Of a stretch of DNA of 64,000 nt, positions 9,620-19,399 are shown piece by piece. Each line of letters opens with the position of its first letter. The first letter of the stretch is position 1. A model generated the notes under the pieces. The model saw only the letters and a program-made list of their open reading frames with translations, did no database searches and was not told where the DNA came from. Made by a program: the position numbers and the translations under genes. Source of the DNA: DSUN01 sp035527715 (GTDB lineage Bacteria > Planctomycetota > PUPC01 > DSUN01); the NCBI GenBank assembly GCA_035527715.1, contig DATKZY010000011.1:27072-91071 (forward strand). The letters are read 5' to 3'.

Positions 9620-11074
9620 ATGTCCCGCGTGTGGCAGTGGCTTGGCCCAATCGCTCTCGCCTTCGTGGCGAATGTCGTGGCAGGAGAAGCGCTCGTGGAC
9701 AACGGAACGCTGAAAGCTATGCTCGAGGTTCCCCTCGGCTCGCGCATCGGCCAGTGCCGGGCCGTGCCCGTGCAGCTCGGGCCGGGGAGCCGGCCCGCTT
9801 TCCTGGCGATCACCTGCGCCGACGCGACGGTGGACCCCTGGAGCGAGATGTTCTTCTACCCGACCGACACGCTGAAGCTCGCGCTCTGCGATGCCGAGGG
9901 CAAGATTCTCTGGCGTCTCGACCTCGGCAAGGGCGTGGTGCCGGGCATGTGGTTCTGCCCGTTCTTCGCCTTCGATCTCGACGGCGACGGCACCGATGAG
10001 ATCTACTTCGTGAACAACATTGACGCCGACCACCCCCTCGGCCACCGCGGCCGCCGCCTCGAACGCCTCGACGCCCGCACCGGCAAGAGCACGGGCCGCT
10101 GGCCCTGGCCCGCGAGAAACTCCGACGAAAGCATGAGCCACGCCTACCGCAACTTCATCCTCGGCGGTCACGCCCGCGACGAGGCCGTGCTCGTCACCGT
10201 CCAGGGCACCTACCAGAGCATGCACCTCCAGGCCTGGAGCCGCGACATGAAGCCCCGCTGGGAGCGCACCATCGCGGCCAACGCCCCCGGCGCGCGCGGC
10301 AGCCACATGTGCCCCATCGCCGACCTCGATGGCGACGGCGTTCAGGAAGTCATGTGGGGCGAGCGCTGCATCGAGCTGGACACGGGCAAGGAGGTCTTCT
10401 GCGCCGACCGCATGGCCTATCGCGGCCACTCGGATGTTGTTCAGCCCTTCACCGACCCCAGGACCGGGCAGTGGCTCCTCTATACCTGCCGCGAGAGCGA
10501 CCCGAAGGCCACGCCCCGCGTGGTCGTCTTCGATGCGAAGGGCAACCGCGTGTGGGGCGCGGTGGACGAGGGGCACATGGACATGGGCTGGATCGCGCGC
10601 CTCGGCGACGGCGGCGCGCCCGTGGCCATGGCCATCCGCATCGGCAGCAAGGGCGCGGGGCCGGGCGGCACCACACGCACAGGCGTCCACGAGTTCGTCT
10701 TCAGCGCCGTCACCGGCGAGAAGCTCGACCTCGGCTTCAGCGTCTACCGCACGCTGCCCGTGGACCTGGATGGCGACGGGCTGCACGAGCTCGTGCGCAC
10801 GACCGACGACGGCTCGGTCGAGGTGATTGACCACAAGGGCAAACGCCTCGCCGACCTCGGCGCGGACGGCCACGTGGCTATGGCCTGCAAGCTCCTCGAC
10901 CTGCCCGGCGAGCAGTTGCTCGTCGCCTACCCCGACGGCACGCTGCGCGTCTGGGCCGACCCGAAGGCGAAGGACAGCGACGCCGCTCTCGCCCGCTACA
11001 GGCACCCGCTCTACCGGGCCAACCGCCGCCTCTTCGCCACGGGCTACAACCTCAATGTCCTGGGCGGCTTGTGA
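9620..11074 (+). CDS. Secreted FG-GAP/VCBS beta-propeller protein
   Basis: 484 residues with a signal peptide (MSRVWQWLGPIALAFVANVVAG). The chain carries repeated calcium-loop-like motifs typical of FG-GAP propellers: DLDGDGTDEIYF, DLDGDGVQEVMW and DLDGDGLHELVR. This resembles the propeller of rhamnogalacturonan lyases (PL11) and uncharacterised FG-GAP proteins. I cannot see a diagnostic lyase active site, so lyase activity is only a possibility. The gene begins 7 bp after the apiosidase-like gene and ends 25 bp before the DUF1593 gene, so the three are probably co-transcribed. Confidence 0.65.
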   Translation: MSRVWQWLGPIALAFVANVVAGEALVDNGTLKAMLEVPLGSRIGQCRAVPVQLGPGSRPAFLAITCADATVDPWSEMFFYPTDTLKLALCDAEGKILWRLDLGKGVVPGMWFCPFFAFDLDGDGTDEIYFVNNIDADHPLGHRGRRLERLDARTGKSTGRWPWPARNSDESMSHAYRNFILGGHARDEAVLVTVQGTYQSMHLQAWSRDMKPRWERTIAANAPGARGSHMCPIADLDGDGVQEVMWGERCIELDTGKEVFCADRMAYRGHSDVVQPFTDPRTGQWLLYTCRESDPKATPRVVVFDAKGNRVWGAVDEGHMDMGWIARLGDGGAPVAMAIRIGSKGAGPGGTTRTGVHEFVFSAVTGEKLDLGFSVYRTLPVDLDGDGLHELVRTTDDGSVEVIDHKGKRLADLGADGHVAMACKLLDLPGEQLLVAYPDGTLRVWADPKAKDSDAALARYRHPLYRANRRLFATGYNLNVLGGL

Positions 11075-11099
11075 GTGTTGAGGGGAAAGGGGAAGACCA

Positions 11100-12083
11100 A
11101 TGCTCCAGCCACTGCTCCTGTTCGGCCTGATTGCCTCGGCGGCCCCCGCTCAGCCGCCCGGTGGCGCGCTCGCAGGACAACGCCCCCGCGTGATCGTCTC
11201 GTCCGATATCGGCGGCTCGGACCCCGACGACTTTCAGTCCATGGTCCACCTGCTCCTCTACGCCGACGTGCTCGACATCGAGGGGCTGATTTCGTCGCCC
11301 CCGGGCAAGGGGCGCGCTGAGCACATCCTCGAGGTCATCGCGGCCTACGAGAAGGACTTCCCGAACCTGTCGAGACACTCGCCCCGCTATCCCAAGCCCG
11401 ACGCGTTGCGGGCGCTCGCGAAGCAGGGCACCGTGAACCCGGCGCCGCGGGCCGGCGTCTCGGAACCGACCGAGGGCTCGCGCTGGATCATCGAGCGCGC
11501 GAAGGCGACAGACCCGCAGGGCCGGCCGCTCTGGGTGCTCGTCTGGGGCTCGATCACCGACGTCGCCCAAGCCGTCCACGACGAGCCGGCCATCAGGAAG
11601 GCCATCCGAGTTCACTCCATCGGCTCGTGGAACACGGCGCAGGACCGCGCGTCGCGCGACTATCTCTTCCGCGAGCACCCCGACCTGTGGTGGATCGAAT
11701 CCGACACAACGTTTCGCGGCATGTACCAGGGCGGGCAGCAGGATGGTGACCTGGGCAATCGCCCGTTCATCGAGCAGCACGTGAAGGGCCACGGGGCGCT
11801 GGGCGCGCTCTACGTGCGGAGGAAGGCCGACATCAAGATGGGCGACACGCCCTCGGTGCTCTATCTCTTCCGCGGCAACCCCGACGACCCGACGGCCGAG
11901 CACTGGGGCGGAGCCTTCGTGCGCCCCGAGCCCGACAAGCGGCCGACCTACTGGCACGACAGCCACAACCCCGCCCTCGCCGAGGGCGGCAAGCCGGGAG
12001 CGAAGACCGTGAACAAGTGGCGTGCGGACTACCTGCGCGACTGGCAGCAGCGCATGGACCGCGTGCTGAGCCCTGCGAGGTGA
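11100..12083 (+). CDS. Secreted DUF1593 nucleoside-hydrolase-like protein
   Basis: 327 residues with a signal peptide (MLQPLLLFGLIASAAPAQ). The motif RVIVSSDIGGSDPDDFQSM is the Asp-rich calcium/substrate site of the nucleoside-hydrolase fold, as found in DUF1593 proteins. Further family blocks are LWVLVWGSITDVAQAV, IGSWNTAQDRASRDYL and WWIESDTTFRGMYQGG. Members are thought to hydrolyse N- or O-ribosyl-type bonds and often sit in sugar-degradation clusters. It is the last gene of the 7171-12083 operon. Immediately downstream lies an insertion-sequence remnant, so the natural terminator may be lost. Confidence 0.8.
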   Translation: MLQPLLLFGLIASAAPAQPPGGALAGQRPRVIVSSDIGGSDPDDFQSMVHLLLYADVLDIEGLISSPPGKGRAEHILEVIAAYEKDFPNLSRHSPRYPKPDALRALAKQGTVNPAPRAGVSEPTEGSRWIIERAKATDPQGRPLWVLVWGSITDVAQAVHDEPAIRKAIRVHSIGSWNTAQDRASRDYLFREHPDLWWIESDTTFRGMYQGGQQDGDLGNRPFIEQHVKGHGALGALYVRRKADIKMGDTPSVLYLFRGNPDDPTAEHWGGAFVRPEPDKRPTYWHDSHNPALAEGGKPGAKTVNKWRADYLRDWQQRMDRVLSPAR

Positions 12084-12089
12084 CCAGTC

Positions 12090-12261
12090 CAGCGAGGAGA
12101 TCGACCTCCATCTCGACCCGCGCACTGGGTTGGCCCTTCACCAGCGTCACCTGCCTGACGCACGAGCAGCTTCGAGGCCACCGGGCTCGGGGGTCGGAGC
12201 GCGGCTGGCGGTTTGCGGGATTCAGGGCATGGTAGACTTCGTCGGGTGCCCTCCCAAACAT
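12090..12261 (-). pseudogene. Transposase 3' remnant of the resident DDE insertion sequence
   Basis: The minus strand encodes RAPDEVYHALNPANRQPRSD and then VRQVTLVKGQPSARVEMEVD. These align with the C-terminus of the full transposase at 40141-41481 (RTPDEVYHNLRPANRQPRFE; TPVTLVKGQQGVRLRMEVE). Only about 55 codons survive and the sequence is clearly more diverged than the 53.7 kb copy, so this looks like the oldest of the three copies. It sits exactly between the ends of two converging genes. Confidence 0.8.
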
Positions 12262-12279
12262 CGCACGCTTGCTGTGAAC

Positions 12280-15200
12280 CTACTGCTTGCCCGCAAAGCA
12301 CAGGATCCGTCGGTCCGCCGTCGAGAGGTACAGCCTGCCGTGTGCCGCGGACATGCCGTCGAACACCGGTGGAGCGGCGAGTGGGTGCTCCCTAATGAGC
12401 GCGCCGTCGGAGGCCGAGAAGACCTGGAGCAGAGCGCCCCTTCGCCCCTCGAAGGCCGCCAGCGGGTCGTCGGGGTCCACCACGTCGGGCATCCCGGCCG
12501 CGAACAGGTGGTCGCCGGCCAGCACCATGGCCCGGACGCGCAGTGGGATCATCGCCTGCCACTTCGCCGGCCGAGCGCGGACGTAGCCCGTGCCCTTCTC
12601 GACGCCGCGCCCGCCTTGCCGGTACTTGTCGCTGTAGGCCTCCTTCGGCAGCCACTGGATGGCGACCTTCTTCCCCTTCTCCTCGAGGACGGGCTCGTTG
12701 TCAATGTCGTCGGCGAACAGCAGGTAGCCCTGCTCGCCGGGGATGAAGAGTGGGCTCCACACGACACGGCGATAGAAGTACTTCACCGCGTAGGTTGTGC
12801 GGTCGTCGAAGACGACGAGCTGCCCCGACTTGGGCGCGTGCTGTGCGAAGTAGAAGCCCGGCCAGCGCCGGCTGTGCATCCAGTAGAGGCGGTCGAAGCC
12901 GGTGTCGTCCAGAAAGCCGCCCGTGGCGACCAGGTGGTCGGCCCCCATGTCCAACTCGCCGAGGTCGCTCTCCTGCTTCGTCGCCAGGCGATTCAACCTG
13001 GCGTCGAACTTCACCTGCCCCATGTAAAGGTCCTTCCCGTCGCTGACAAGCAGGTCTGGCAGCGCCCCTTCCATAGCGAACGGCCTGCCCGTGTCCTTCT
13101 TGATGTCGGGCCACGGCCCTTCCAGGTGGTGGTGGTAGAGCACCTTGCCGGTCTTCACGTCGAGCCCGTAGGCCAGGATTCCGCCATCGAGGAAGGACGA
13201 CCTGCCCGCCGCGAAGTACACAACCCCGTCCTGGACCAGCACGCTGCCCTGAACCGGCCAGACCGACTCCACTTGCTCGAAGGATACCAGGCGCCGGTCG
13301 TCGGGCGCGGCGCGGAACCGCCACACCAGGGCGCCGTCGGCTGCGCGCAGGCAGTAGACGTAGCCGTCGCGGCAGCCGAAGAGCACCAGGCCGTCGTGCA
13401 CGGTGGGCGCGGAGTCGATCCGCCCGCCGGCGGTGAAGCTCCAGAGGCCCTTTCCGTCGGTCGCGCCGAGGCAGCGGATGCGGTGGGCACCCATCTCCGC
13501 CACCCAGAGCCTGTCGCCGACGATGACGGGTTGCGAGCCCTGGCAGGCGAGCTCGAGCTCCCATTGCTTACTCAGCTCTGCGGGCACGGCAGACCTCGTG
13601 GCGCCGCTGCGCTGCCCGTCGCGGCGGTGCATGGGCCAGTCCTCGGCCGAGGCTTCACCACGGTCCGGGGTCTTGCCGTAGGCGGGGCCGCGCTCGATAG
13701 CGGCCTCGGCCGAGGGCCTGAGCGCGTCGGCCGGCTCGGCCGACATCGCGAGGAAGCCGCTGACCTTGGCGCCCGGGTAGCAGAAGCACTGGCTGGGCGG
13801 CGCATAGAAGAGCCCGTTGGCTGGTGTGGCCCCCGTGAAGCAGGGGGCGCGGAGCCAGTCGCAGCGCATGTGCCCGTCGCCAATGATGTCCACGAACTCG
13901 GCGCCGCGCTTGGGCAGGATCAGGAAGCGCTCCGTCGCCTTGCTGCGGTGGCACCGGTAGTGGTGGCCGGGGGAGATCAGCTTGGCCACGTCCACCGTCT
14001 TCTTGACCTCGCCCGTCTTGAGGTCGCGGCCCTGGAACGAGCCGCACCAGACGAGTCCGCCGGCGACAAAGAGGTCGGTCGGTTGCGTGCACGCGCCGGC
14101 CCACGCTCGCGCGCCGGGGCACTGCCACAGGACCTTGCCGTCGGCCAGAGACAGGGCTGTCAGGTACAGCCCCTGCTGCGGCTGTTTCTTGCCCGCGCCT
14201 TTCCTGGCCTGCTTCGCGCCTGCCGGCGGCTGCCCGTGGCCGTGGAAGAGCACCACGCCGTCGCTGAGGACCAGCGTGCTCCCTCCGCCGACGGTGGAGC
14301 CGATGGGGTCGGGCGTCCGCCACACCTCGGCGCCGGTCCTCGCGTCGAGGCACACGAGTGCGTCCATGTCGTGGTAGACCACGCGGCCAGCCTGGGCCGA
14401 CAAGGCGTAGGGCACGACACGGGTGTGCTCCTTCCGCCAGAGTTGCTTGCCCCTCTCGACGTCGATGGCTGCGAGCGTATCGTCGAGCGCGTCTTTCGCG
14501 AAGCGCGCGGTCGCCGCCACCGACCGCCCCTGGGTGATCTTGACGATCAGGATGCCATCGGACAGGATCATCTCGTCAGCGCCCTGCGTGCCTTCGATGG
14601 CCTCGGCGAGGACCTTGCCCGTCGCCGCGTCGAGCACGGAGACGGGTGAATCGAGGAACCGGAGCGTGACGTACACGTGGTCGCCCTCGGCCACCAGCCG
14701 CCGCGGGATCGTGTGATGGATGGCCCATCGGCCGCCCGTGCCCGTGCCGAATTCCGGCTGCCATTGCTGCATGGGCACCTTCCAGAGCAGGACGCCGTTC
14801 GCCGCGTCGCGCGCGATGAGGCTGCACCGCTGCGGCAGCTTCCTGTACACCCCACTGGGGGCCTCGTCGAAGATGGTGAAGATGCGCCCGCCCGCGGCGA
14901 CCACGGCGTTGACGCTGCTGGGGAATTCGTGGCTGCGGCACCACGGCGGCCCGGCCACCCAGCGCAAACACTTCGGAGGGCCGATCTGCCTGTCGTTTGC
15001 GACGGCGTTGCCGCTGGCGTCATGGAGGAAGTGCGACCACTCGTCAATGTCCGCCGGCCGGGGCTTCACCGTCTTGATCCACTTCCCGCCGCTCTTCACA
15101 TAGGCCACGCCGTTGGGCGCCAGCACCCGCAGCACCTCGGCCATCGGCACGTCGCCCGGGTCCTCGGCTACCACAAGATTGACCAGGTTCTCGACATAGG

Positions 15201-15546
15201 GCAGCCGCGAACCGCGGAGGAGGTCCACCGACACCGGGCCGTAGAGGCCCAGCGACTGGATGTGCTTGCGGGCGGTCGCGACCTTGGCCGCATCGGTATC
15301 GAGGCCGTGGACCACGTAACCATCGCCGGCGCGCAAGGCCGCTGTGAGCCTGCCGTCGCTGCAACCGAGGTGCACGACGAGGCCGCCTCTCACTCCTGTC
15401 GCGGCCAGAACCTGCTCCGCCTGGGCCTTCTCAGGCGATGGGGCCCCAGCCTCCGCGACGTGCAGAGCGCAGGCACACGCCGCGGCAGCCAGAATGGTCC
15501 TCGGCCAGAAGGCGCACGGGACAGAGACACGGGTCATTCGCGTCAT
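12280..15546 (-). CDS. Secreted fusion of SAM-methyltransferase-like domain and PQQ-type beta-propeller
   Basis: 1088 residues. The ATG at 15546 is preceded by GAGGAGAGA, and the protein starts with a signal-like segment (FWPRTILAAAACACALHVAEA). Residues about 35-150 look like a class I methyltransferase Rossmann domain: GGLVVHLGCSDGRL is motif I and VVHGLDTDAAKVATA is the acidic-loop region, with EVLRVLAPNGVAYVK near its end. The remaining 900 residues form two PQQ/quinoprotein-like propeller modules with Trp-docking repeats (AANGVLLWKVP, DARTGAEVWRTPDP, ADGALVWRFRAAP, ASDGALIREHPL). A methyltransferase domain outside the cytoplasm would lack SAM, so it may serve as a scaffold. PQQ binding is not established. 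The gene is convergent with the DUF1593 operon. Confidence 0.75.
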   Translation of the reverse strand: MTRMTRVSVPCAFWPRTILAAAACACALHVAEAGAPSPEKAQAEQVLAATGVRGGLVVHLGCSDGRLTAALRAGDGYVVHGLDTDAAKVATARKHIQSLGLYGPVSVDLLRGSRLPYVENLVNLVVAEDPGDVPMAEVLRVLAPNGVAYVKSGGKWIKTVKPRPADIDEWSHFLHDASGNAVANDRQIGPPKCLRWVAGPPWCRSHEFPSSVNAVVAAGGRIFTIFDEAPSGVYRKLPQRCSLIARDAANGVLLWKVPMQQWQPEFGTGTGGRWAIHHTIPRRLVAEGDHVYVTLRFLDSPVSVLDAATGKVLAEAIEGTQGADEMILSDGILIVKITQGRSVAATARFAKDALDDTLAAIDVERGKQLWRKEHTRVVPYALSAQAGRVVYHDMDALVCLDARTGAEVWRTPDPIGSTVGGGSTLVLSDGVVLFHGHGQPPAGAKQARKGAGKKQPQQGLYLTALSLADGKVLWQCPGARAWAGACTQPTDLFVAGGLVWCGSFQGRDLKTGEVKKTVDVAKLISPGHHYRCHRSKATERFLILPKRGAEFVDIIGDGHMRCDWLRAPCFTGATPANGLFYAPPSQCFCYPGAKVSGFLAMSAEPADALRPSAEAAIERGPAYGKTPDRGEASAEDWPMHRRDGQRSGATRSAVPAELSKQWELELACQGSQPVIVGDRLWVAEMGAHRIRCLGATDGKGLWSFTAGGRIDSAPTVHDGLVLFGCRDGYVYCLRAADGALVWRFRAAPDDRRLVSFEQVESVWPVQGSVLVQDGVVYFAAGRSSFLDGGILAYGLDVKTGKVLYHHHLEGPWPDIKKDTGRPFAMEGALPDLLVSDGKDLYMGQVKFDARLNRLATKQESDLGELDMGADHLVATGGFLDDTGFDRLYWMHSRRWPGFYFAQHAPKSGQLVVFDDRTTYAVKYFYRRVVWSPLFIPGEQGYLLFADDIDNEPVLEEKGKKVAIQWLPKEAYSDKYRQGGRGVEKGTGYVRARPAKWQAMIPLRVRAMVLAGDHLFAAGMPDVVDPDDPLAAFEGRRGALLQVFSASDGALIREHPLAAPPVFDGMSAAHGRLYLSTADRRILCFAGKQ

Positions 15547-15593
15547 GTGTTCTCTCCTCAACTGGGCTCTTATCGTCGGCGACCTCCGCCCAA

Positions 15594-15622
15594 AGCATAC
15601 GCATTTCCACATGCCCTGTCCA
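15594..15622 (-). promoter_or_regulatory. Sigma-70-like promoter for the methyltransferase-PQQ fusion
   Basis: On the minus strand TGGACA (15617-15622) and TATGCT (15594-15599) with a 17 bp spacer, about 48 bp upstream of the ATG at 15546. Confidence 0.4.
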
Positions 15623-15675
15623 GTCAGATGGCGCCGCTCGAGCGGCGAGGGAAGCGGGTTGGTTGGCACGGGCCG

Positions 15676-17862
15676 CTACGGGCTGTGGAAGAGAGCAGAG
15701 CCGAGAACCGGCTTCTTCGCCTGCTCTGAGGTGTAGGAGATGCGAAGGTCTTTGTTCGTGGCGTGCTGGAAATACAGGACGGTGAAGCTATGCTTGCCGG
15801 CCCTCAGCCCGATCTGGCCCGAATCTTCCCAGGCGTCGCGCCCGCACAGCACGTCGAGATTCACCACGGTCACGCCGTCTATGATCAGGCGGCAACCGTC
15901 GTTGGACCGGACTTGGAAGGTGTACAGGTCGTCCTCCGGGATGTGGATGTATCTCGAGAAGCGCATGGCGAAGTGCTCGTTGCGTGGCGCGCGGGCGAGG
16001 TCAATCGCCTCGGCGATCCCTGCCGCCTTGGGCGTGAGCGACTCGAAGTTGGGCAGCGCTCGCCACTCGCCCTCGAAACTCTCGTAGCGGATGCCCGGGC
16101 GCAGGGGGCCGGGGTCGGCGGCCTCGCGGAGTTCGGCCCTGGTGTAGGTGGCCGCCATCGGGGCGTAGACCGTGCCGTCGTCGGAGAACGCACGGAGCCG
16201 CAGCGCCGTGCTCCGGGTGAACGTGAGCGACTCCGTGTACGCCGGCGATGCGGCCGTCGGCTCGGCGCCATCGGTCGTGTAGCGCAGGGTCGTGCCCTCG
16301 ACGAGGTTCTGGGCCGTGACGGTCACGCTGTCCCGGAACATGCCGCCGTGCGGTGTGAGATAGGCCAGGGCGTTGAACGTGCGCGTCCGCTTCCCCAGCA
16401 CGAGCGACAGCGCCCTGTCGCCCCCGTCCTCGAACCGGAAACTCGCGACCCTGTTGCGGGCGGGGCCGTCGGACGCCGGGGTGCTCGAGATCAGCGCTCT
16501 GTCCTCGAGCCACGGCTCGACGATCAACGTCTGAAGCGGACAGTTCTCCACCTCGACGCTTTTGACGATTTGGTCGCCTCGAAGAGAGCGCTCAATCCTC
16601 ACCTTCGTCCACGCGACTCGCTGGCCTTGGACGACGGGGGTGCGGGTCTCCACGTACTGCCAGGCGTCTGGCAGGTGATCTTGGACGCGCAACGTGCCGT
16701 CGGGAAGGGAGTAGCTGATCCCTGCGAGCCGCTCGAGGAGCAGGCAGTTCACGGCTCCGCACCAGTTGTAGTACATTGAGCCCCAGGGCTTGTAGTCGGG
16801 GTCCCAGCACTCGGGGGTAACGGGGAAGCCGTGGTCGCGCACCATGCCGCCGAGGTGGCCGAGCGTGCACTGAACCGCCTCGGCGGCGCAGCCGCGTCGG
16901 AACATTCCTTCGATGGCCAGCCACATGCTGATGGTCGAGACGGCGAAAGGCCCGTTCTCGGGGTAACCGGGCGGGCGGACGTCGAGCGGCACCGGCCCGT
17001 AGAACCCTGTCTCCGTGTTCATGACCCATCGCTCGACCGTGCCTCTAGCCCACTCGTCGGGCATTTCGGCGCACATGAGAGAGGCCAGGTGCCAGATGTC
17101 TTTCCAGCGGGTGCCCTTGCCGGCGTGGTACTGCGGCCAGCAGGCCTCCCAGGGAGTCCGGAAGCCCCTGACCATCTTCGGTCTCATGGCCTTCCAGTGC
17201 ACGGCATCGGCGTCACGCTCCAGGGCGGTGGCCATGGCGACGAGGGCGTCGAGCGCGTTGATCTCGAGGCCAAGGCATCCGGGCAGGCCGTCCCAGTAGA
17301 GCTTCCGGAACAGCTCGTCGTAGGCCTCCGCCAGGAAGGCCCTGTCGCCCGACTGCTCGTATTGCCGCCAGGCGAACTCCACGGCGCCGACCAGGGAGAA
17401 CCGCGCGGGCGAGTGCTACGCGATGCCGAAGTTGTCGGGCAGCGCGCCCGATGCGGCCTTGAACGGGAGCAGGAACTTCCAGGACAGGACGTTCCCGAAG
17501 CCGTATGCGCGTTCGTCGGCCACCCACGCGCCCATCGCTGTGTAGGCCCACGAGTCCCAGAGGTGCAGCCCCATGAAGTTGTTCACGGCCGTCTGCGTGT
17601 GGGGTATTGCTCGTGGCCTTGTCCTGTGTGGGTGAAGTAGAGGAAGTAGAGCGCCCACAGGTAGTAGTAGGTCTGCACGGCGCGGGGGTCGGAGCATCGG
17701 AAGAAGGGCACCTGGCGGTTCCGGAGGTCGTGGATGTGCTGGGTCTTCGCGTCCAGGGCGGCCTGAGGCGCGGCCAGGAGCCTCTTCACGCGGGCCAGCA
17801 CGGGGCGGTACTCGTCGCCCATCGCGAAGGCCAGCACGAGCGGCTCGCCGGGGGCGCACTTG
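15676..17862 (-). pseudogene. Broken six-hairpin glycosidase with chitobiase-C-like and PA14 domains
   Basis: The minus strand encodes a long glycosidase of alpha/alpha-toroid type. Conserved blocks include HLWDSWAYTAMGAW, LPGCLGLEINALDALV, RWKDIWHLASLMC and SMYYNWCGAVNCLL. A chitobiase C-terminal-like domain (LRYTTDGAEPTAASPAY) and a PA14-type domain (YTFQVRSNDGCRLIIDG) follow. Three lesions break it. An in-frame TAG at 17416-17418 interrupts DNFGIA/HSPARFSLVGAVEFA. A one-base loss in the C-run near 17605 shifts the frame between GQGHEQYP and HTQTAVNNFMG. The N-terminal domain is missing upstream of about 17862, where the sequence runs directly into a sulfatase on the other strand. The part downstream of the TAG is an open frame of about 568 codons, but I see no start signal for it. 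Confidence 0.8.
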
Positions 17863-17879
17863 GTGCATTTAGTCCGATT

Positions 17880-19370
17880 CCGGAGGGGGCGTTTGGGGCG
17901 GGGCTTGCCGCCAGGCGGGCCCGCAGCGCGGAGAAGCCGGCGCGGCCGAATACCCTCATCCTGTTCGTGGACGACATGGGCTACTCCGACGTCGGGTGCT
18001 TCGGCGGCGAGATCGAGACGCCGCACCTCGACGCCCTGGCCGCCGGCGGGGTGCGCTTCACGCAGTTCTTCAACGCCGCCCGCTGCTGCCCCGCCAGGGC
18101 CGGCCTGCTCACCGGCCTCTACCCGCACCAGGCCGGCATCGGCATGATGGTCTATCGCGACCGCAAGCTCTTCATCAAGGCGAGCGAGAACCCCGTGAAC
18201 CCCTGCCGCCCGGGCGAAGAGTTCTACACCACGGACTTCTTCACCGACGTGGCGACGGACTACATTGACCAGGCGCTGAGGGGGCCCTCCAAGCCCTTCC
18301 TCCTGCACGTCTGCTACAACGTGCCGCACTTCCCCCTCGAGGCTCCCGACCCCCTGATCGAGAAGTATCGCGGCAAGTACCTGGCCGGCTGGGACAAGCT
18401 TCGCGAGGCCAAGCTCGCGCGGATGCGCCAGATGGGCCTCGTGCCGGCGACCTCGACCCTGCCCCGCGCCAGGGGCTTCGTGAACCGCAAGATCCCCGGG
18501 TTCACCGAAGTGGGCGTCGAGACCGACTACCTGCCCGCCTGGGACTCGCTCGCCGAGGAGGACCGGCGGGAGCTTGATTTCCGCCGGGCCATCTACGCCG
18601 CGCAGATTGACCGGTTCGACTGGAACGTCGGGCGGCTCGTCGAGCACCTGCGCCGACGCGGCGTGCTCGACAACACGCTGATCCTCTTCTTCTCCGACAA
18701 CGGCTGCTCGGGCGAACTGGGCGAGTTCGGGATGAACTGGGGCAAGTTCACCAGGGCCAACTACGCCCAGTGGCGCAAGAAGGGCGGATGGAGCATCTCG
18801 CAGGGGCAATGCTGGGCGAGCTACTCGAGCACGCCGCTCCGCCTCTACAAGAAGTTCGTGCACGAGGGCGGCATCGCCTCGCCCTTCATCGCCCACTGGC
18901 CCGCCGGCATTCGGGCCGGGGGCAGGATCGTCGGGAACCAGATCTTCCACCTCATTGACGTGATGCCAACCCTGTGCGAGGTGGCCGGCGCCACCTATCC
19001 CCAGGAGTACAAGGGGCGCCCGATCACCCCCGCTCAGGGCATCAGCATGGTGCCCTATCTCGCGGGCGCCGATGTTGAGGCCAAGCCGCGCACGCTCTAC
19101 TGGCAGCACGAAAACCACGCGGCCATCCGCGAGGGCAACTGGAAGCTCGTGACGACCAACGACCGCGACGACACGGCCTGGGAGCTCTACGACCTGGGCG
19201 CCGACCGCAGCGAGTCGCAGATCCTCGCGAAGAGCCGCCCTGAGGTCGCCGAGCGCCTCAGAGGAAGGTGGCGGCAGTGGGCTGAGGAGACAAACGTCGT
19301 GCCCTTCCCCGAGCAGCGCGGCAGCCACAAGGGCGTGCCTTGGCCGCCCCGCCCCTGGCCCGACGAGTAA
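17880..19370 (+). CDS. Sulfatase (arylsulfatase family), 5'-truncated
   Basis: The recognisable protein starts near 17931 (RPNTLILFVDDMGYSDVGCFG) and ends at 19370. The FGly-modification motif CxPxR is present as CCPARAGLLTG, with Cys as modification site. The calcium/sulfate ligands are visible in FVDDMG and FFSDNG, and the C-terminus carries WELYDLGADRSES, as in type I sulfatases. The frame is open further upstream, but that stretch has no signal peptide and encodes the opposite-strand glycosidase, so start codon, signal and promoter appear to be lost. Activity would be removal of sulfate esters from glycans in the periplasm or outside. The gene is divergent from the broken glycosidase and is followed 29 bp later by a GH127 remnant. 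Confidence 0.75.
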   Translation, partial: PEGAFGAGLAARRARSAEKPARPNTLILFVDDMGYSDVGCFGGEIETPHLDALAAGGVRFTQFFNAARCCPARAGLLTGLYPHQAGIGMMVYRDRKLFIKASENPVNPCRPGEEFYTTDFFTDVATDYIDQALRGPSKPFLLHVCYNVPHFPLEAPDPLIEKYRGKYLAGWDKLREAKLARMRQMGLVPATSTLPRARGFVNRKIPGFTEVGVETDYLPAWDSLAEEDRRELDFRRAIYAAQIDRFDWNVGRLVEHLRRRGVLDNTLILFFSDNGCSGELGEFGMNWGKFTRANYAQWRKKGGWSISQGQCWASYSSTPLRLYKKFVHEGGIASPFIAHWPAGIRAGGRIVGNQIFHLIDVMPTLCEVAGATYPQEYKGRPITPAQGISMVPYLAGADVEAKPRTLYWQHENHAAIREGNWKLVTTNDRDDTAWELYDLGADRSESQILAKSRPEVAERLRGRWRQWAEETNVVPFPEQRGSHKGVPWPPRPWPDE

Positions 19371-19399
19371 CCATCAAGCAACTCCAAGAGGAGACACTG

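Noticed and set aside
11833..12261. 142-codon minus-strand gene
   Set aside because: Only the first 55 or so codons are real (transposase remnant); the rest mirrors the DUF1593 gene.
12130..14649. 839-codon plus-strand open frame opposite the PQQ fusion
   Set aside because: No ribosome site, no family-like blocks; the minus strand has clear propeller repeats.
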